DNA from: Phyto melanocephala
Taxonomy: Eukaryota; Arthropoda; Insecta; Diptera; Rhinophoridae
DNA length: 64,000 bases
Direction of reading: 5' to 3'
Assembly: GCA_941918925.1 (NCBI GenBank)
Contig: OW799237.1
Span: forward strand, 7,173,201 to 7,237,200
Both the position numbers and the translations under genes were made by a program. Numbering within the stretch: position 1 is the first letter of the stretch; the number at the start of each line of letters is the position of its first letter. Shown here in pieces: positions 25,281-37,050 of the stretch. The notes below the pieces were generated by a model. That model saw nothing but the letters and a program-made list of their open reading frames with translations, was not told where the DNA came from and made no database searches.

Positions 25281-25760
25281 TTATACGCCAACTTTGATTT
25301 TAAATTTTTTAATGTGTTCTACTAGTCACACCCTGACACTCATATTGATAGGGACAAAAAATATATATTAGCCATGTTGCTTCAGACGCCATCTTGGATA
25401 TTACACTTTTCCATTGTTTACTATATTTCAAAGGTCATGCTCTTTCATTTGGTACTAATATTGCGGGGATGGAAGGGGATAATAACCATATTTGACCAAT
25501 ATATCCACCGCTTTATTTAGGACGCCATATTGGATTTTAGTTTTTTTTATGTTTTGATATAATCTACGAGTCAAGCCGATTTTTTTTTTTGATACCAATA
25601 CTTGACAGTGTTGAAGGGGGTACTTTTTTTAAATACTAGATTCAACTCATAGATAAATTTATTTTACGCCATTTTGTAGTGGGGTTCATTATGGTTTTTA
25701 AACTTCAATAGCGTATTATATTTTAGCAGTCATACCCTTTTATTTTGCATCCATATTAAC
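25280..25760. repeat. Degenerate ~140-bp tandem repeat
   Basis: The core ACGCCATnTTGGATTTTA recurs with start points at about 25286, 25387, 25523 and 25667 (spacings about 101, 136 and 144). In between, phrases such as GTCATGCTCTTTCATTTGGTAC/AGTCATACCCTTTTATTTTG and TGGTACTAATATTG/TGATACCAATACTTG recur in the same order. Copies are heavily diverged. It probably belongs to an old transposable element of unknown family. Confidence 0.55.
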
Positions 25761-26039
25761 TCTATCAGTAGCCTTATCTTTTGTAAATTTCAGAAAAAGC
25801 TCCCAAGCAGTTGTATTTGGGTGCTAATACCTCTATTTATTTCAAACCAATTTGCTAGTTTTTCAGGGGAATAATTTCCGAGGCTATGACTAGTAATTGG
25901 ATGTCACTAGCGTGTTTTTTTGCCTGCAGCCTTCTTGATTAGTAGGCGATTTGTCAAAAATTTAATAGTATCCCTGAAGGGATATAAATAATAGTGTCTT
26001 TAAATTATCTTAACGTTGAAAAAAGTTAATTTTTTTTGG

Positions 26040-26270
26040 TAACAATATGGGAAAACAATAGAGGCAGTCATATTTATTTGTTTGTGACTCAGAAACCTAT
26101 AGAGCGATTGTGCTGCATTTCAAAATCGATTAATTTCCACATATTTCCAAAATATTGACAACAAATTCAGGTCTATGCAGCATATGGGAGAGTAAAAAAG
26201 TTGATTTCAAGCAACACACGGACATACAGACATTTTGGACATTGCTCAATCGACTCCTCTGTTCGTAAGG
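26040..26270. repeat. Dispersed repeat fragment related to 58190-58370
   Basis: Shares with the later region the ordered phrases GACTCA, AAAAAGTTGATTTCAA, CAC...ACGGACAT...GAC and a terminal ...AATCGA/TCGACT. The GACGGACAT/AAATCGA combination is a common signature of dipteran dispersed repeats, but I cannot name the family or the ends. Confidence 0.3.
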
Positions 26271-28020
26271 TTTTAGAAAATAATTATATTTTCTGTGGGG
26301 TTAGAAATATATATTTTGTTTATATATTTTATTATTGTTCTGCTGTTATTGTCTTTCTTCACACTAAAAGCTTTTTTAAAAATTAAAAAAAAATTCTACA
26401 GTTCTTTTTAGTTTTGCCAATTCCCTCAGGTTTCCCAATCACAATAATAATTTGTGCATTTCTATATGTGTGGTGTGGTGTTTTGTATTGTTATTGTTGA
26501 GTTTTGGCTTATCATTAATCTTCATCAGTGTTTTTTTTAACAGTTTGTTGCATGCCATGTTATTGTTCATTTATTGTTATTGCTATTTTTTGAAATGTTA
26601 TTGTTTAGATACAACACACACTTTGTATCATGGCGTGTACATGCAATTACTGACACACACATAATTCTTTTTTTCTACAGAACAAAAAAAATATACAAAA
26701 ATTAACATTATAGTAGTAACGTTTTGCTCTCTTAACTTTTGACTTGCATAGTGAGTGATACTTTGTTGATGTTTTGTGTAGTCTATTAAAAAAGAAATAA
26801 AAAAAAAATGCTTCACAAAAAATGTAAAGTAATCTCTTTGAATTTTTGCTGTTTTGTTCTCATCTACAAAATAACAAAAATACTTTGTCAGTTGACAGTC
26901 CAACATCAATCATAAATTTTTTCTCCTACACTCTGTTTTGTTTTCTAGTTGAGACTCGAGTAAAAAAATTGTTTTTCTCTGGAAGCAAAAGTTGTTGAAG
27001 CTTAAAAAAGAATAAAAATTTGTTTTGCTGTCTGTACGTTCCACATATACATATGAATGTATGTATGTAGCTTAAGTAATAAATAGTACAAATACCACTA
27101 AAGTCTTATTGATTGGTCACTTAAGGTTTGTTAAGTTTTTCATTTGTTTTTTGTTTTTTTTTTTTTCTTTTTTTTCTTCTTACCGACTTGATGGATGATA
27201 ACTAATGTGAGTTATTGAGGCCAGTGTTCAGTAAGGACACGTTATAAAGAGGTGTTATTAGCAATTTAATGACAAAGAAATCACGATTCACATACAGAGT
27301 TGAAAGTGTTTAGTTAGGAAAATATGTAATTTTAAAAGGTTAACATATTGTAGTCTGCTTTTAGGCGGTATTTTCAATATAAAGTTTTATTCATAATTTC
27401 TTTTTCAATCAGTGTGCCAAGTCCCTATCAGAAAATTAACAACAAATATTGTGCAATGGATGTTTGTAGCACACATGGAGATGACAGCTTGTATGTGCAA
27501 TTTTTATGGTGAAGGTTGGAGAAAAATCAAACATCTTTCATCAAATAACTGCAAGTGAAAAGAGTTCGTTCTGACCATGTGTTCCTTCTAGAAACTACGG
27601 CATATAACACAAGTATATGACTATGAAGAAAGATAGTTAGTCAAGAATAGGAAAATCGAGAAATATTTCCTGGTAGACTAAAGGAAGCTAAAGGAATTTT
27701 TTTCTTAACATTAAAAGAAAACAAATTAAAACAAATGTGACAATGTAGGCTTTATAACTTTAATTTTTCTTTGCCTATCTTCGGGCGTACTTTTTTTTAA
27801 TAATATTGCTGACAATGTTAATAACGGTGTTTCATGTTCGCATAGTATTTCCTAAATAAGTTTTATAAGCTCAATATATAAAATAAATAAATATAAATTG
27901 GTGGGTTTAACATCTCCAATAAATTTGTGTGTAACAATGTTAAAGTATAGATATTAGTTTTAAAGGACATTTCATTATTATTAATTTTATCGACTTTAAA
28001 TTTTCATTTTCCAATTTCAA
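26270..28020. other. AT-rich intronic DNA
   Basis: No gene recognised. Long T-runs (27150-27180) and TGTT-rich sequence. Open frames of 61-93 codons are Phe/Leu/Tyr-rich and look accidental. Confidence 0.4.
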
Positions 28021-28027
28021 GCATTTA

Positions 28028-28568
28028 AAAATACTTTTTCTATTGAAATCCTATTAAAGCTTAAATTAATTAAAAACTGAACACAATCTAATAAAATATA
28101 AAAAAATATTTTTTTTCATAAAGTTAATGATCTTTTCATATTTAACAGTTTTACTAAAAACATTTTTAGTAACAACCAAAACCACTAAAACACAACAAAC
28201 ACTATTGTTAAGCATTTTGCTTAAAAAAAATAAAATAATGTTCAATAATCTTACACCAATACAACCGCATGTATTGTGGTCTATTTGCTTAATTTGATTT
28301 TTAAATAATTAATAATATATTATGGCTAATCGATTTTAAATAATAAATTAAATTAATTATATCTGTTTACAATTTTATTATTAAACCATAAAATTTTATC
28401 TCTTCGATATAAAAGTTAAAAACAACATATAAAAATACTCTTCATATTTAAATTATATTAAAGCTATAATTAATTAAAAAAAAAAACTGAACACAAACTA
28501 ATAAAATATAAAAAAATACATAAATTTTTATAATAAAGTTAATGACCTTTTTATATTAAGCAGTTTAT
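28028..28568. repeat. Diverged ~120-bp direct repeat pair
   Basis: 28028-28150 and 28430-28568 align in the same order: AAAAATACT, then ATTAAAGCT, ATTAATTAAAAA, CTGAACACAA, CTAATAAAATATAAAAAAAT, AATAAAGTTAATGA and an ending CAGTTT. Differences are scattered substitutions and small gaps. It is not similar to the A/B family. Confidence 0.6.
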
Positions 28569-28569
28569 G

Positions 28570-29150
28570 CACACAGGTTTGTGCTAATATGACGCAAATA
28601 TAAAAATAAAATTTTACAAATCGTATGTGTGTGTGTATGGGTAAGTGTGTAAATAAAATTTATATATTTAGAAATAAAAAGCATGACAAACACATATAAA
28701 TATAGCAAATAATAACTATAGAACAGGGTAAATAATATACTTAGACACGTGTTTTAGAGTAGCAGCAACGACAACTACAAAAAAAAAAAAAAAACAAGAA
28801 AAAATAAATAAAAATAAGAAAAAAGCCTAATGAAAAGGATGCTGATGCCTTATACATACACACATATAAAGAGAAGCAATACTAAGCCCATTACGTATTG
28901 TGTATTTGTTTTTATAATAAATCAATATATAATAATGACATCATCTTCTAGAGAACTATCAAACGGGTGTTCAAGTGTAAAAATCGAAAAAAAAGAAATA
29001 AATAAATATATAAAAATATTAATGAATGAAAACAAGTAAAAGTGTTCACAAATAGAAAAGAATTAAGAAGCTCCTGCAGTTCATAAAAATTAAAACAAAA
29101 TTGAATAATGTTAAATTTGGATTTTCAATTATGTATTTGGTTTATATTTT
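28570..29150. other. AT-rich intronic DNA
   Basis: (TG)n/(CA)n microsatellites near 28625 and 28855 and A-runs near 28775; no gene recognised. Confidence 0.4.
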
Positions 29151-29159
29151 GAAATATTT

Positions 29160-30060
29160 GCATTTATTTGCAATATACATTTATTCAAAGTAGTTGCCAT
29201 TGTTAGCTTAGATCTTTTCCCATCTTTCTGAAAACATTTTGAGTCTGCGCCTAAGGAACTGCTCTTTTTTCCAGGCCAAGAAAAAAATCATTTTCAATTT
29301 CGTTTACCCAGTTCTGAAGAGAAGCGTATTCTAGAGAAAGCATTCTGCCTCGTTCGTAAAAAATTGTAGTGGCAATGGCCACAAAGGCGGGTGAAGCAAA
29401 ACTTTCCAACCACTTTTTTCCAAAATGTTTTAAGCAGGTAATGCAATATGAGGCGAGAGTTGTCATTATCGTATATTATGGTTTCTATCTGTCCTCATAT
29501 TCTAGGATTTTTTTTTTGGTTAATGGGTTCGCAACAGGTTTCCTATAATGATGTGGCAAGATTTTAGCAGTTTACAATAGATAGGATCCTTTTGGTCCAC
29601 CAGATATATAGTATAACCTAAGAGCAATGGTGTTTTAGACTTGGGTGTCGATTGAGATAATTGGCTGAGCTTTAAATACGATATCTTGCACTTCGGATTT
29701 GCCGCTGTGAATTCACTGCTTATCGCAAATATTAAATGAATAAAGAATTATTTTAGTTTAAGCAGCATTTAGGACAGGCAAAATCGTCTTTCAATATATT
29801 TCGGCTTAAGTTCATGTGGTAGCTGGATGAATTCTATTGCTCGCAAAGGTTTTGAGTAGCTTGCAATGAATTTGCAAGCTATTATTGAGTTTAAAACAAT
29901 TTCTATGGAATAATGCATACAATTTTCGTTTGTATTTTTTATGGCTGTCCTGCACGAGCTTTTTTTCGTGCTAAAGTTATCACTTCGCACGTTGAAACCA
30001 AAAAAACACATTTATCATAAATTTCACAATGCTTCGGTTTCAACTTCTTTCTTATAAAAG
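29160..30060 (-). pseudogene. mariner-family transposase pseudogene
   Basis: Read on the minus strand, broken frames give the landmarks of a Tc1/mariner transposase in the right order: FNVRSDNFSTKK (compare the helix-turn-helix side FRSGDF), LPHELKPKYIERRF at about 29820-29780 (the conserved WVPHEL linker), an IWWTK...GPIYY-like patch near 29600, a YEDR...HDN-x-RPH-like patch near 29490-29455, NWVNEI...FFLGL at about 29310-29260, and ERWEK...NGNYFE at the C-terminus near 29220-29170. Several frameshifts and stops interrupt it. The DD(34)D catalytic set is not intact, and the N-terminus and terminal inverted repeats were not located. Two open remnants are 29769-30011 and 29251-29466. An old, dead mariner copy lying in the inferred jeb sense direction. 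Confidence 0.75.
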
Positions 30061-30321
30061 AAATTAAACAAAACTTTCCTCATATGAAGCATAAATGGAA
30101 AAAATTAGAAATTTTTTAAAAGAAAAATAAAACTTTGTTTTTTACCCTTTAATGTTTAACAAATAAGTGAGAATAAATTACCGATACATACTGGTAAAGC
30201 CAAAAATCGTCTTTAAAATATATAACATCTGTGGTGAAAACCCGCATTTTCAAGTTGTGCAACTAATAAAAACAAATTTTTTTTTTCTAACTTAAAAAAA
30301 CTTATTTTATTATGTTTTTTT

Positions 30322-30840
30322 GGCCTACGATAAGTAGTTTAAATCGGACTGCTATTTGCTGTAAAAAGTTAATTTTTGTGGCTACTAGTTAAGAAATTTT
30401 TCATATATCCTTTTTTTCCAAAACATAGAGAAACAGAAAATCACTTTTCAAAAATACACTTGCAAATTATTTATACAATTATTTAGAATATACTTTAATG
30501 AATGTGCTTAAAGATCATGTACTTTGTTATTTATAGTACGTTTTTAACGAAAGATCTTTTTTAAAATTTTCTTAAAACCCATTTTTTGAATTATTAACAC
30601 AAAGCAATATTCTGTAGATTATATATAAAGAAAAGGTGTTAATTTATATTGAACGGTTTGATATTTTAATTTTTTTTACCCTTTTTATATCAATTTTTTT
30701 AAAATAATATTCTTAAAAACAAATTATTTTAATAATTTTTTTACATACAGGATGTAGTATATGATAAAATTAAATTTGATGATAAAATTTAATTTCTATA
30801 GCTGTTATTTTACGAGCTTCTCATATATCCTTTTTTTATA
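30322..30840 (-). repeat. Paired-motif array 4, inverted (2 elements)
   Basis: Two A/B elements in the reverse orientation, the first clear break in the strand bias. Block A on the minus strand: AAAAAAAGGATATATGA ending near 30401 and again near 30821. Block B on the minus strand: AAACTACTTATCGTAGGCC (30343-30325) and ACTACATCCTGTATG (30758-30744). A-to-B spacing is about 70-80 bp as elsewhere. Their B variants (TATCGTA, CATCCTGTA) match B variants of plus-strand copies at 47385, 51690 and 51935. Confidence 0.65.
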
Positions 30841-30849
30841 AAAAAAAAA

Positions 30850-32840
30850 ATACAGAAATTCATTATGATAATCGATTTGAATTTTTTTAGTTTTTTATAC
30901 GAAATAATCTGTTATTAAAACTCCATACCTGCTTCATCTTTTACATATTCTTTTTTATTTTTGCCTTACGTCACTCTTATAACGCATTTATACTTCTATT
31001 TGAATGTGAATTAATTGTAATTATAACATAACGTTGACGTGAATTGACAAATTTATATTGATTCTAACATAATTTTTAGAATATTTGTAACTTTAAGTAG
31101 TTCTCTTCAACTGTACTATGTTTTTAACACATCGTTATGGTATTAACTTTTGTAGACCTTCCAAACCTTAAACTAAACTATAATAAACATATTTTTTTAT
31201 ATAAAAAAATTCTTACCACAAAACAAACTATTTCACTTAACACTCTAACCCAAACACCGAAGACAACATATTTTTTTAACCTGTTTATTTGTTGAAGCTT
31301 ATGTAAGTGTCTTCAACATTTAACATCGTTTTTTGTGTTGTTGTGTTGTATTGTTCGTAAACTATGTGATTCATAATTATGCTACAATATAAAATGTTGT
31401 TGTTTTGTTTAACTCACACACTCTCTTTTGCTGACTACAATGAAATGACATTTACATTCATAAATGTTTTAGCCACAAACGCACACAATAACTAAATATG
31501 TGTTAAAATGCAAAAATTATTTACACTTAAACACACACCTAAACGTATTTATAGTATATTTTATTTGCATATTCTTGTTTAAAAATGCTTGTATATGTGC
31601 AGAAATAATGCTGTTGATGACGATGGTGATGATGCCAACAACAGCTAGCAACCAGCACCACATCCGGTTTCCGTGAAAACACAATGAACAAATTTAACAA
31701 AAACATATTAAAAAGTAAACAACAACAGCACAAAACAAACTAGCAGAAAAACAATAAACCTACCAAAAACATCCACATTTTGTCTTTTCTGTTTTTTTTT
31801 TTGTATAAAGAAAAGATGCTTAACAAACCACACGACATCATAATTCACACAGTCTATGACAAGTCTATACATACTCTTACATATTAAAATACTCATACAT
31901 GAACATAAAATTTTTGAAACAAGTCCTATGTATGAGTATTGGCCTAGGAAATAGTTAACCAACAATCTATCTAAACACACACAGCAACATAAATATAAAA
32001 ATAAATTTAAAAAATAAGAAAGGAGAGCAAGAGTCAAAGACAGCCAGAGAATATTCCAGCTTAAAGTGTTAAAAGTGATGAAAACTGATTTCTTTATACA
32101 CATATAAATGTGTTGTTGCTATGCTTTTCCTGTTTCCAACGTTGTTTCTAGGCAAACAATAATATTATTTTTATTTTTATTTTATTTTTATATTTTTTTA
32201 TTTTTATCTTTAAAGCATCTGTCTCTTGTAACCATTTCTCATTCCCTTCATAAGTAACAAACATTTCAGAACCATATTTTAGTAGAACATTCATCACTTT
32301 AGGTTATGAGAATTTAGTTGAAGAGTGTTTATCACACTAATGTATTTTCCTGGTATCTATATTTGTATCTAGGCATGTAAGCCGTCTAGATTTCTGTTTA
32401 TCTTTGAGTGCGGTTTTAATTTGTTTATTTGTCAAAGTGTTGCTTTTAGTGCTATTTATGTTGGCTAATTAAAGTGTTTATCTGATTGCTACAGTGCCAT
32501 ATTCAAAAGTCCTTAAATGGAAATTCAAATAATGGCAGGATTAAATAGAGGATATTTAGGCAATTCATTTCCAACAAAATAATTTATGTAATGCCAATTT
32601 GTAATTCCTTTCCTAAATTAAATTTTGTATTTAATATTCAAAACTATGCAAAAATAAAAATTAAAAATTTTATTTTGAAACGGAAAAAAATATTAAAATG
32701 ATTACAATTTACTTTAATTTAATTTAGAAAATGTTTTAAGGATGTCCAGTAATACAATAAATAAACTTGAGCCAAAATAAAAATGATTTACAATTAAGTT
32801 AAAGAGATTTTAAAAATTTGTAAATAATCCTTAAAACATT
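30850..32840. other. AT-rich intronic DNA
   Basis: No gene recognised. A 131-codon open frame (31708-32103, minus) is Leu/Phe/Cys-rich with no motif and is probably accidental. A very weak A-like match (TAAATAGAGGATATTTAGGC) lies at 32542. Confidence 0.4.
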
Positions 32841-32857
32841 TTTTTTTTATTTTCATG

Positions 32858-34002
32858 GAAAAAAGGATATAAGCAACACTTTTTAACAGAACATTTTTTT
32901 AAATTGGTTTAAATAGCAAATGATAGACCTCTAGAAACTACATATTGTAAATTAATGCATTTTTTAAAAATTTAAAATTTTTAAATATTTTTTTTTTTTA
33001 TATTTTTATATTTTTTATTTTTTTTTTTAATTTTTAAACAATTCCAAAACATTAAGAAAAAAAAATTCATATCACAAAAACAAAAGACTCATGGAAAACG
33101 TTTAAGCGAGCAATTTTTCAAAATTTATTTTAAGGCAACATAGAACGGAACTTAAATTCCCATGCCATAATAAGCAGCGAAAAGGCTAAAGTAAAACACT
33201 TTTTAATTGATTTATAATTAAATGTAAAAATTAATTTTTTTCGAATTCCCAAATTATCTTTAACAAGTGATAATATTTTGTTTTTGTCATAAAGCGCACT
33301 TAAAAACCATATCATTTTAAAATTCACTTTTAATAATCTACTTGGGTACCAACTTAAGCTGACCTCGTGCAATATTTATAATTGTATCTATAAAAATATA
33401 ATTTTAAGTTTTTCTAAGAAGATTTCATTTGTTTTTAAAATATTTTTAACAAATTTTTGTCTCTTTTTATTAAGCGAATTTTTACTATAAAATAATTTAG
33501 CTGTAAATTTGAGTATTAAGTTAATGACATCCCTTATTAAGATTTGTACAAAAAAAATTTAATTAAAATTTTATTTAATTCAAAATGCTTTTATTAAAAT
33601 TAAATTTAATTTAATTTTTATAAAAAAGGATATATGAAGGATATATAAAGGATATATAAAAATTCTAGAAAAATAGTTTTAACATCAATATTTATTTCTA
33701 TTATAAATACATCCCGTGAGCATTAAATATCTTGCAGACTATAGGGTAATAATTGTTTTAAATATTTATAAAGAAAATATTAAACGTTATATAACATTAT
33801 ATTCGAAAGTAGTTTAGTTAACAGTTAAAAGTTATTCGTAATTCCCTTTTATTTATAAATTTATTTTTTTTTCGCTTTATGTTTATTTGTCTCCTTAAAA
33901 AGATATATGCAAAGCTCCTAACGAATTTATTATAGAAAATTAGCTCTAACCTTATTACTGAGTTTAAGAACGCGACGTCCCGTACGCGACGTCCCGTACG
34001 TA
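32858..34002 (+). repeat. Paired-motif array 5 (3 elements)
   Basis: Block A at 32858 (AAAAAAGGATATAAGCAAC), 33624 (AAAAAAGGATATATGAAGG, followed at once by two more GGATATATAAA copies up to 33660) and about 33895 (AAAAAGATATATGC). Block B at about 32933 (GAAACTACATATTGTAAATT), 33703 (AAATACATCCCGTGAGC) and 33971-33998. The last is an exact tandem duplication of CGCGACGTCCCGTA, whose GTCCCGTA core matches the CATCCCGTA variant of block B. The internal triplication of block A and duplication of block B show local slippage. Confidence 0.6.
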
Positions 34003-34139
34003 TTGAAAATCGTCTGAAAATATATTAAACAAACTATAGTTTTAAAAAAACTTGTCGAGTAACGTAATTTTGAACTAACATTCTGATTATGTTAACTTCT
34101 ATATGGACTTCTAACAGGGCATTAAAAGTTTTAATTACC

Positions 34140-34925
34140 CATATGAGTTAGTGGGATACAGGTGACCTTAAAGGAAGCTGCGACACCAAGATCTATACGG
34201 ATGGTTCGAAGATGGCTGTATGGTTGGAAATGTTGTATTTTCTAGCAAACTAGCGATATATCTCTCTTTTTGTTTTCAGGATAAATGTTGCGTATGAAAG
34301 GCTGAAATATTCGCCATCTGTGAGGCATGTAGGATACTGAATGACAAGAATATTCACGAAAATATTGTTTTTTTTTACAGTTGAGTGAAACTCTTGCCTC
34401 TTAGGCCATAAAACACTACGTTTAAATTAGTCGATCAGTGATGTTGCTCTACCTTGGGCCCCTGTGTATAAGGGCCACAATAACAACGTGCGGTCGGATG
34501 ATCCAACCAGAACCTACTTTGGATATCTCTAACGCAAATGTAGTCGCAAGTACGTTGGGCACTATCAAAGGCAAGATTTCCAGACACTATGTTGGAAGAG
34601 CCGCGAATAGGTGGAGTGAGCTGGATACATGTATCATGCTCACTCACGTGTCAAGGTCGGAAAGAGATCTCGGGGTTTCTGGCGGTATTGACAGGTCAGT
34701 GGATGTTTGAACTTCCCTCGAACGACCACTGTCCCAGCTGCATTTATTTGGATAAGTAAAAATCGATTTTCCACCATCTCTGTGAATGTCCTGCCTTTGC
34801 TTCGAAGTTACACAGAATCCTGGGCAAACATATACCGAATAACCTGTCTGAGATCAGACTTAATGATCGGCCGAGATACCTCACGACTACGGGGTGAATG
34901 TACCACCTCCTCTTAGACTGATGCT
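34140..34925 (+). pseudogene. Non-LTR retrotransposon fragment: RNase H domain and cysteine/histidine tail
   Basis: A GC-richer island. Broken plus-strand frames read, from about 34190, IYTDGSKM (RNase H strand 1 with its catalytic Asp), VGNVVFSSKLAIYLSF, AEIFAICEACRILND (the E-containing helix), VFFVDSE-like (second Asp) and LASxAIKHYV. From about 34725 they read CPSCIYLDK...HHLCECPAFASKL, a CxxC...HxxxC motif, then LHRILGKHIPNN. RNase H followed by a CCHC-like tail is the C-terminus of several non-LTR clades (R1, LOA, I). Stops and frameshifts are frequent and there is no RT upstream, so it is a dead fragment. It differs from the element at 273-1892. Confidence 0.65.
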
Positions 34926-37050
34926 AAAACACACCAAATTAATTGATGCTGTCTTCTTAAAACGGTGTCATACAGACTCCATTTGACAGTTTGCGCATAG
35001 TGAAATTCCATGAAAGCCAACCAAGCAGTTTTTGAATTACATAGCAATCTCAGATAAATGGATAGAAATATATGTTTAATAATCATTGAACTTAAACTTT
35101 AATATCTTAGATATCCCTATTAATTTTTTTCTTCTTTCAAATTTAGGTAACAAAATTATTGCGATATTAAATATTTAAATTAATTTAATTTGTATTTTTT
35201 AATTTAATTAATTTGTTGTTTTTACTTAAATATACTTAAATTCCGAACTCTTAGTTTGTTTTATAATTTCATTAGTTGCCCTAATTGCATTATACATACA
35301 TATTGTTATTACAATATTATATTGAATTTTCCTCCTCTTAATAGTTTTCTCACCTTTTAATTGGCATCCCAAAAATGTGCTCTACTTAAAAAACCCCCAC
35401 CAAAAGTATGCCAAGTATTGTTTAAGTCGTTGTTGTCTTCGCTAAGAAAGTTCTTTTTAGTCTCTTTTACTGAAACGTACAAAACTTTATGACATTTTAT
35501 AGTATTTGAGATGATGATGAGATTTTCTAAGTATAACTAGGGGATAAAAATTCTGTATGACCCGTACAGCCATACTGACGACAGCATTTAAAAATAATAC
35601 CAAATGTCTGTATTAAACTGTATATAAGTGTAACAAACAAGATAGTGGCATTTTACTTAAGTTGAGTTTAGTCTGCTGAATTTTATAACAACAATTCATT
35701 GACTTGAGTTTAAAGCAAAAACTTAAAATGATGCTACACACATATACATATACTTGTTTGTCTTAAGAAGAGCCAAAAGGCAAAGGATTCATTTAGCAAG
35801 TTGAATAGAAAAACTCTTAAGTATGAATCACTATTTACCGAGGAAATATATTTGATTTTTCAGCTGGCATTTTTTGTTGTGAGTGTGTAGGTTGGAGATT
35901 GAAAAACAAAAAAAAAAAAACAAAAATTCATTCATTGATTATGAAATCAATGTGAATTTTCTTTTATATATTTTTGGTTCTTTTGCTTTTAATACAGTGT
36001 ATAAAAATCTTAGCTTTATTTTGCCGGTTAGTAAGAATGAATAACACTTGAGTTGCGCTACAGTCTTTATCTCTTTCTAGTGACAAAATTTGCAAAAACA
36101 AAAATTAAATTGTATTTTGCGAAAGCTAAAGATGATGACGCTGTTGATTGTCTGCACAGAAAAGTCAACAGTTTTTTTAATATTATTTTCGTTCTTTCCC
36201 TTTTAGTCAATGAAGCGTCAAGGACTTTTCATACGTTAAAAATTAAAAAAACACACACAGGCAAAGCAATTTAAGGCTTTTATTGTACAGTTCTGTGTGT
36301 TTTCTTTATTTTATTTTTTGTTTTTTGTTTTTACTGCTGCTGTCACAATCTTTGCTTGATGGTGATGCAATATGCCATTGTTGTTTAAATATCTGCCACA
36401 GACATTTAGGCTCATTAAATATATAAAACAATAACAAACAACAATGTGCTTGTATGCATACATGTAAGTAGTCATTCATAAAAAGCAAAATTTATACTAA
36501 AAATGTTAATACATTATACAAGTATGTATACAACATACCTCACATGGTTACAATTTATTTACGTAGTTTTTTCTACAGTTATTGATTATTTTGTTGTTGT
36601 GTTTTCTTTAATAGTTTTATCATTTCATTCATAAAATTGCTTCAGCACTAATATAACTAAGACTTAAGAATTGTATGGTACATGTTTTAATGTGGGGGGT
36701 TCGCAAAGAATGTTAATTTATAGGTCATGTTTTATGACTAAGGGAAATGATAAATTAGATAAATGCTTCTAATAACTTTTTTAGTTCATTTTATAAATAA
36801 TAAAAGTCTTAAAGAAAGATACAATAATATTAATTGCATGAGATAATTATATAATTATATATACAACATCTTACAGTTAAGTGTTTTTGAGCAAGTTTTA
36901 AAAATTACAACAAAATATAATAAAAACGTGCTCTTAAATATGAATTAATTTTTTAAGCAAAACCTAAAGAGAGTAGTTCAATTTGTAAGCCATAAAAATT
37001 TATTTAGTTTTATAAAAAATCATAAGAAAATTATCACTTAAACCCTCCTT
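34926..37050. other. AT-rich intronic DNA
   Basis: No gene recognised. Open frames of 73 (36053-36274, plus) and 60 codons (36306-36488, minus) have no recognisable domain. Confidence 0.4.

Noticed and set aside
31708..32103. 131-codon minus-strand frame
   Set aside because: Leu/Phe/Cys-rich low-complexity translation of AT-rich DNA without motif; no supporting splice context.
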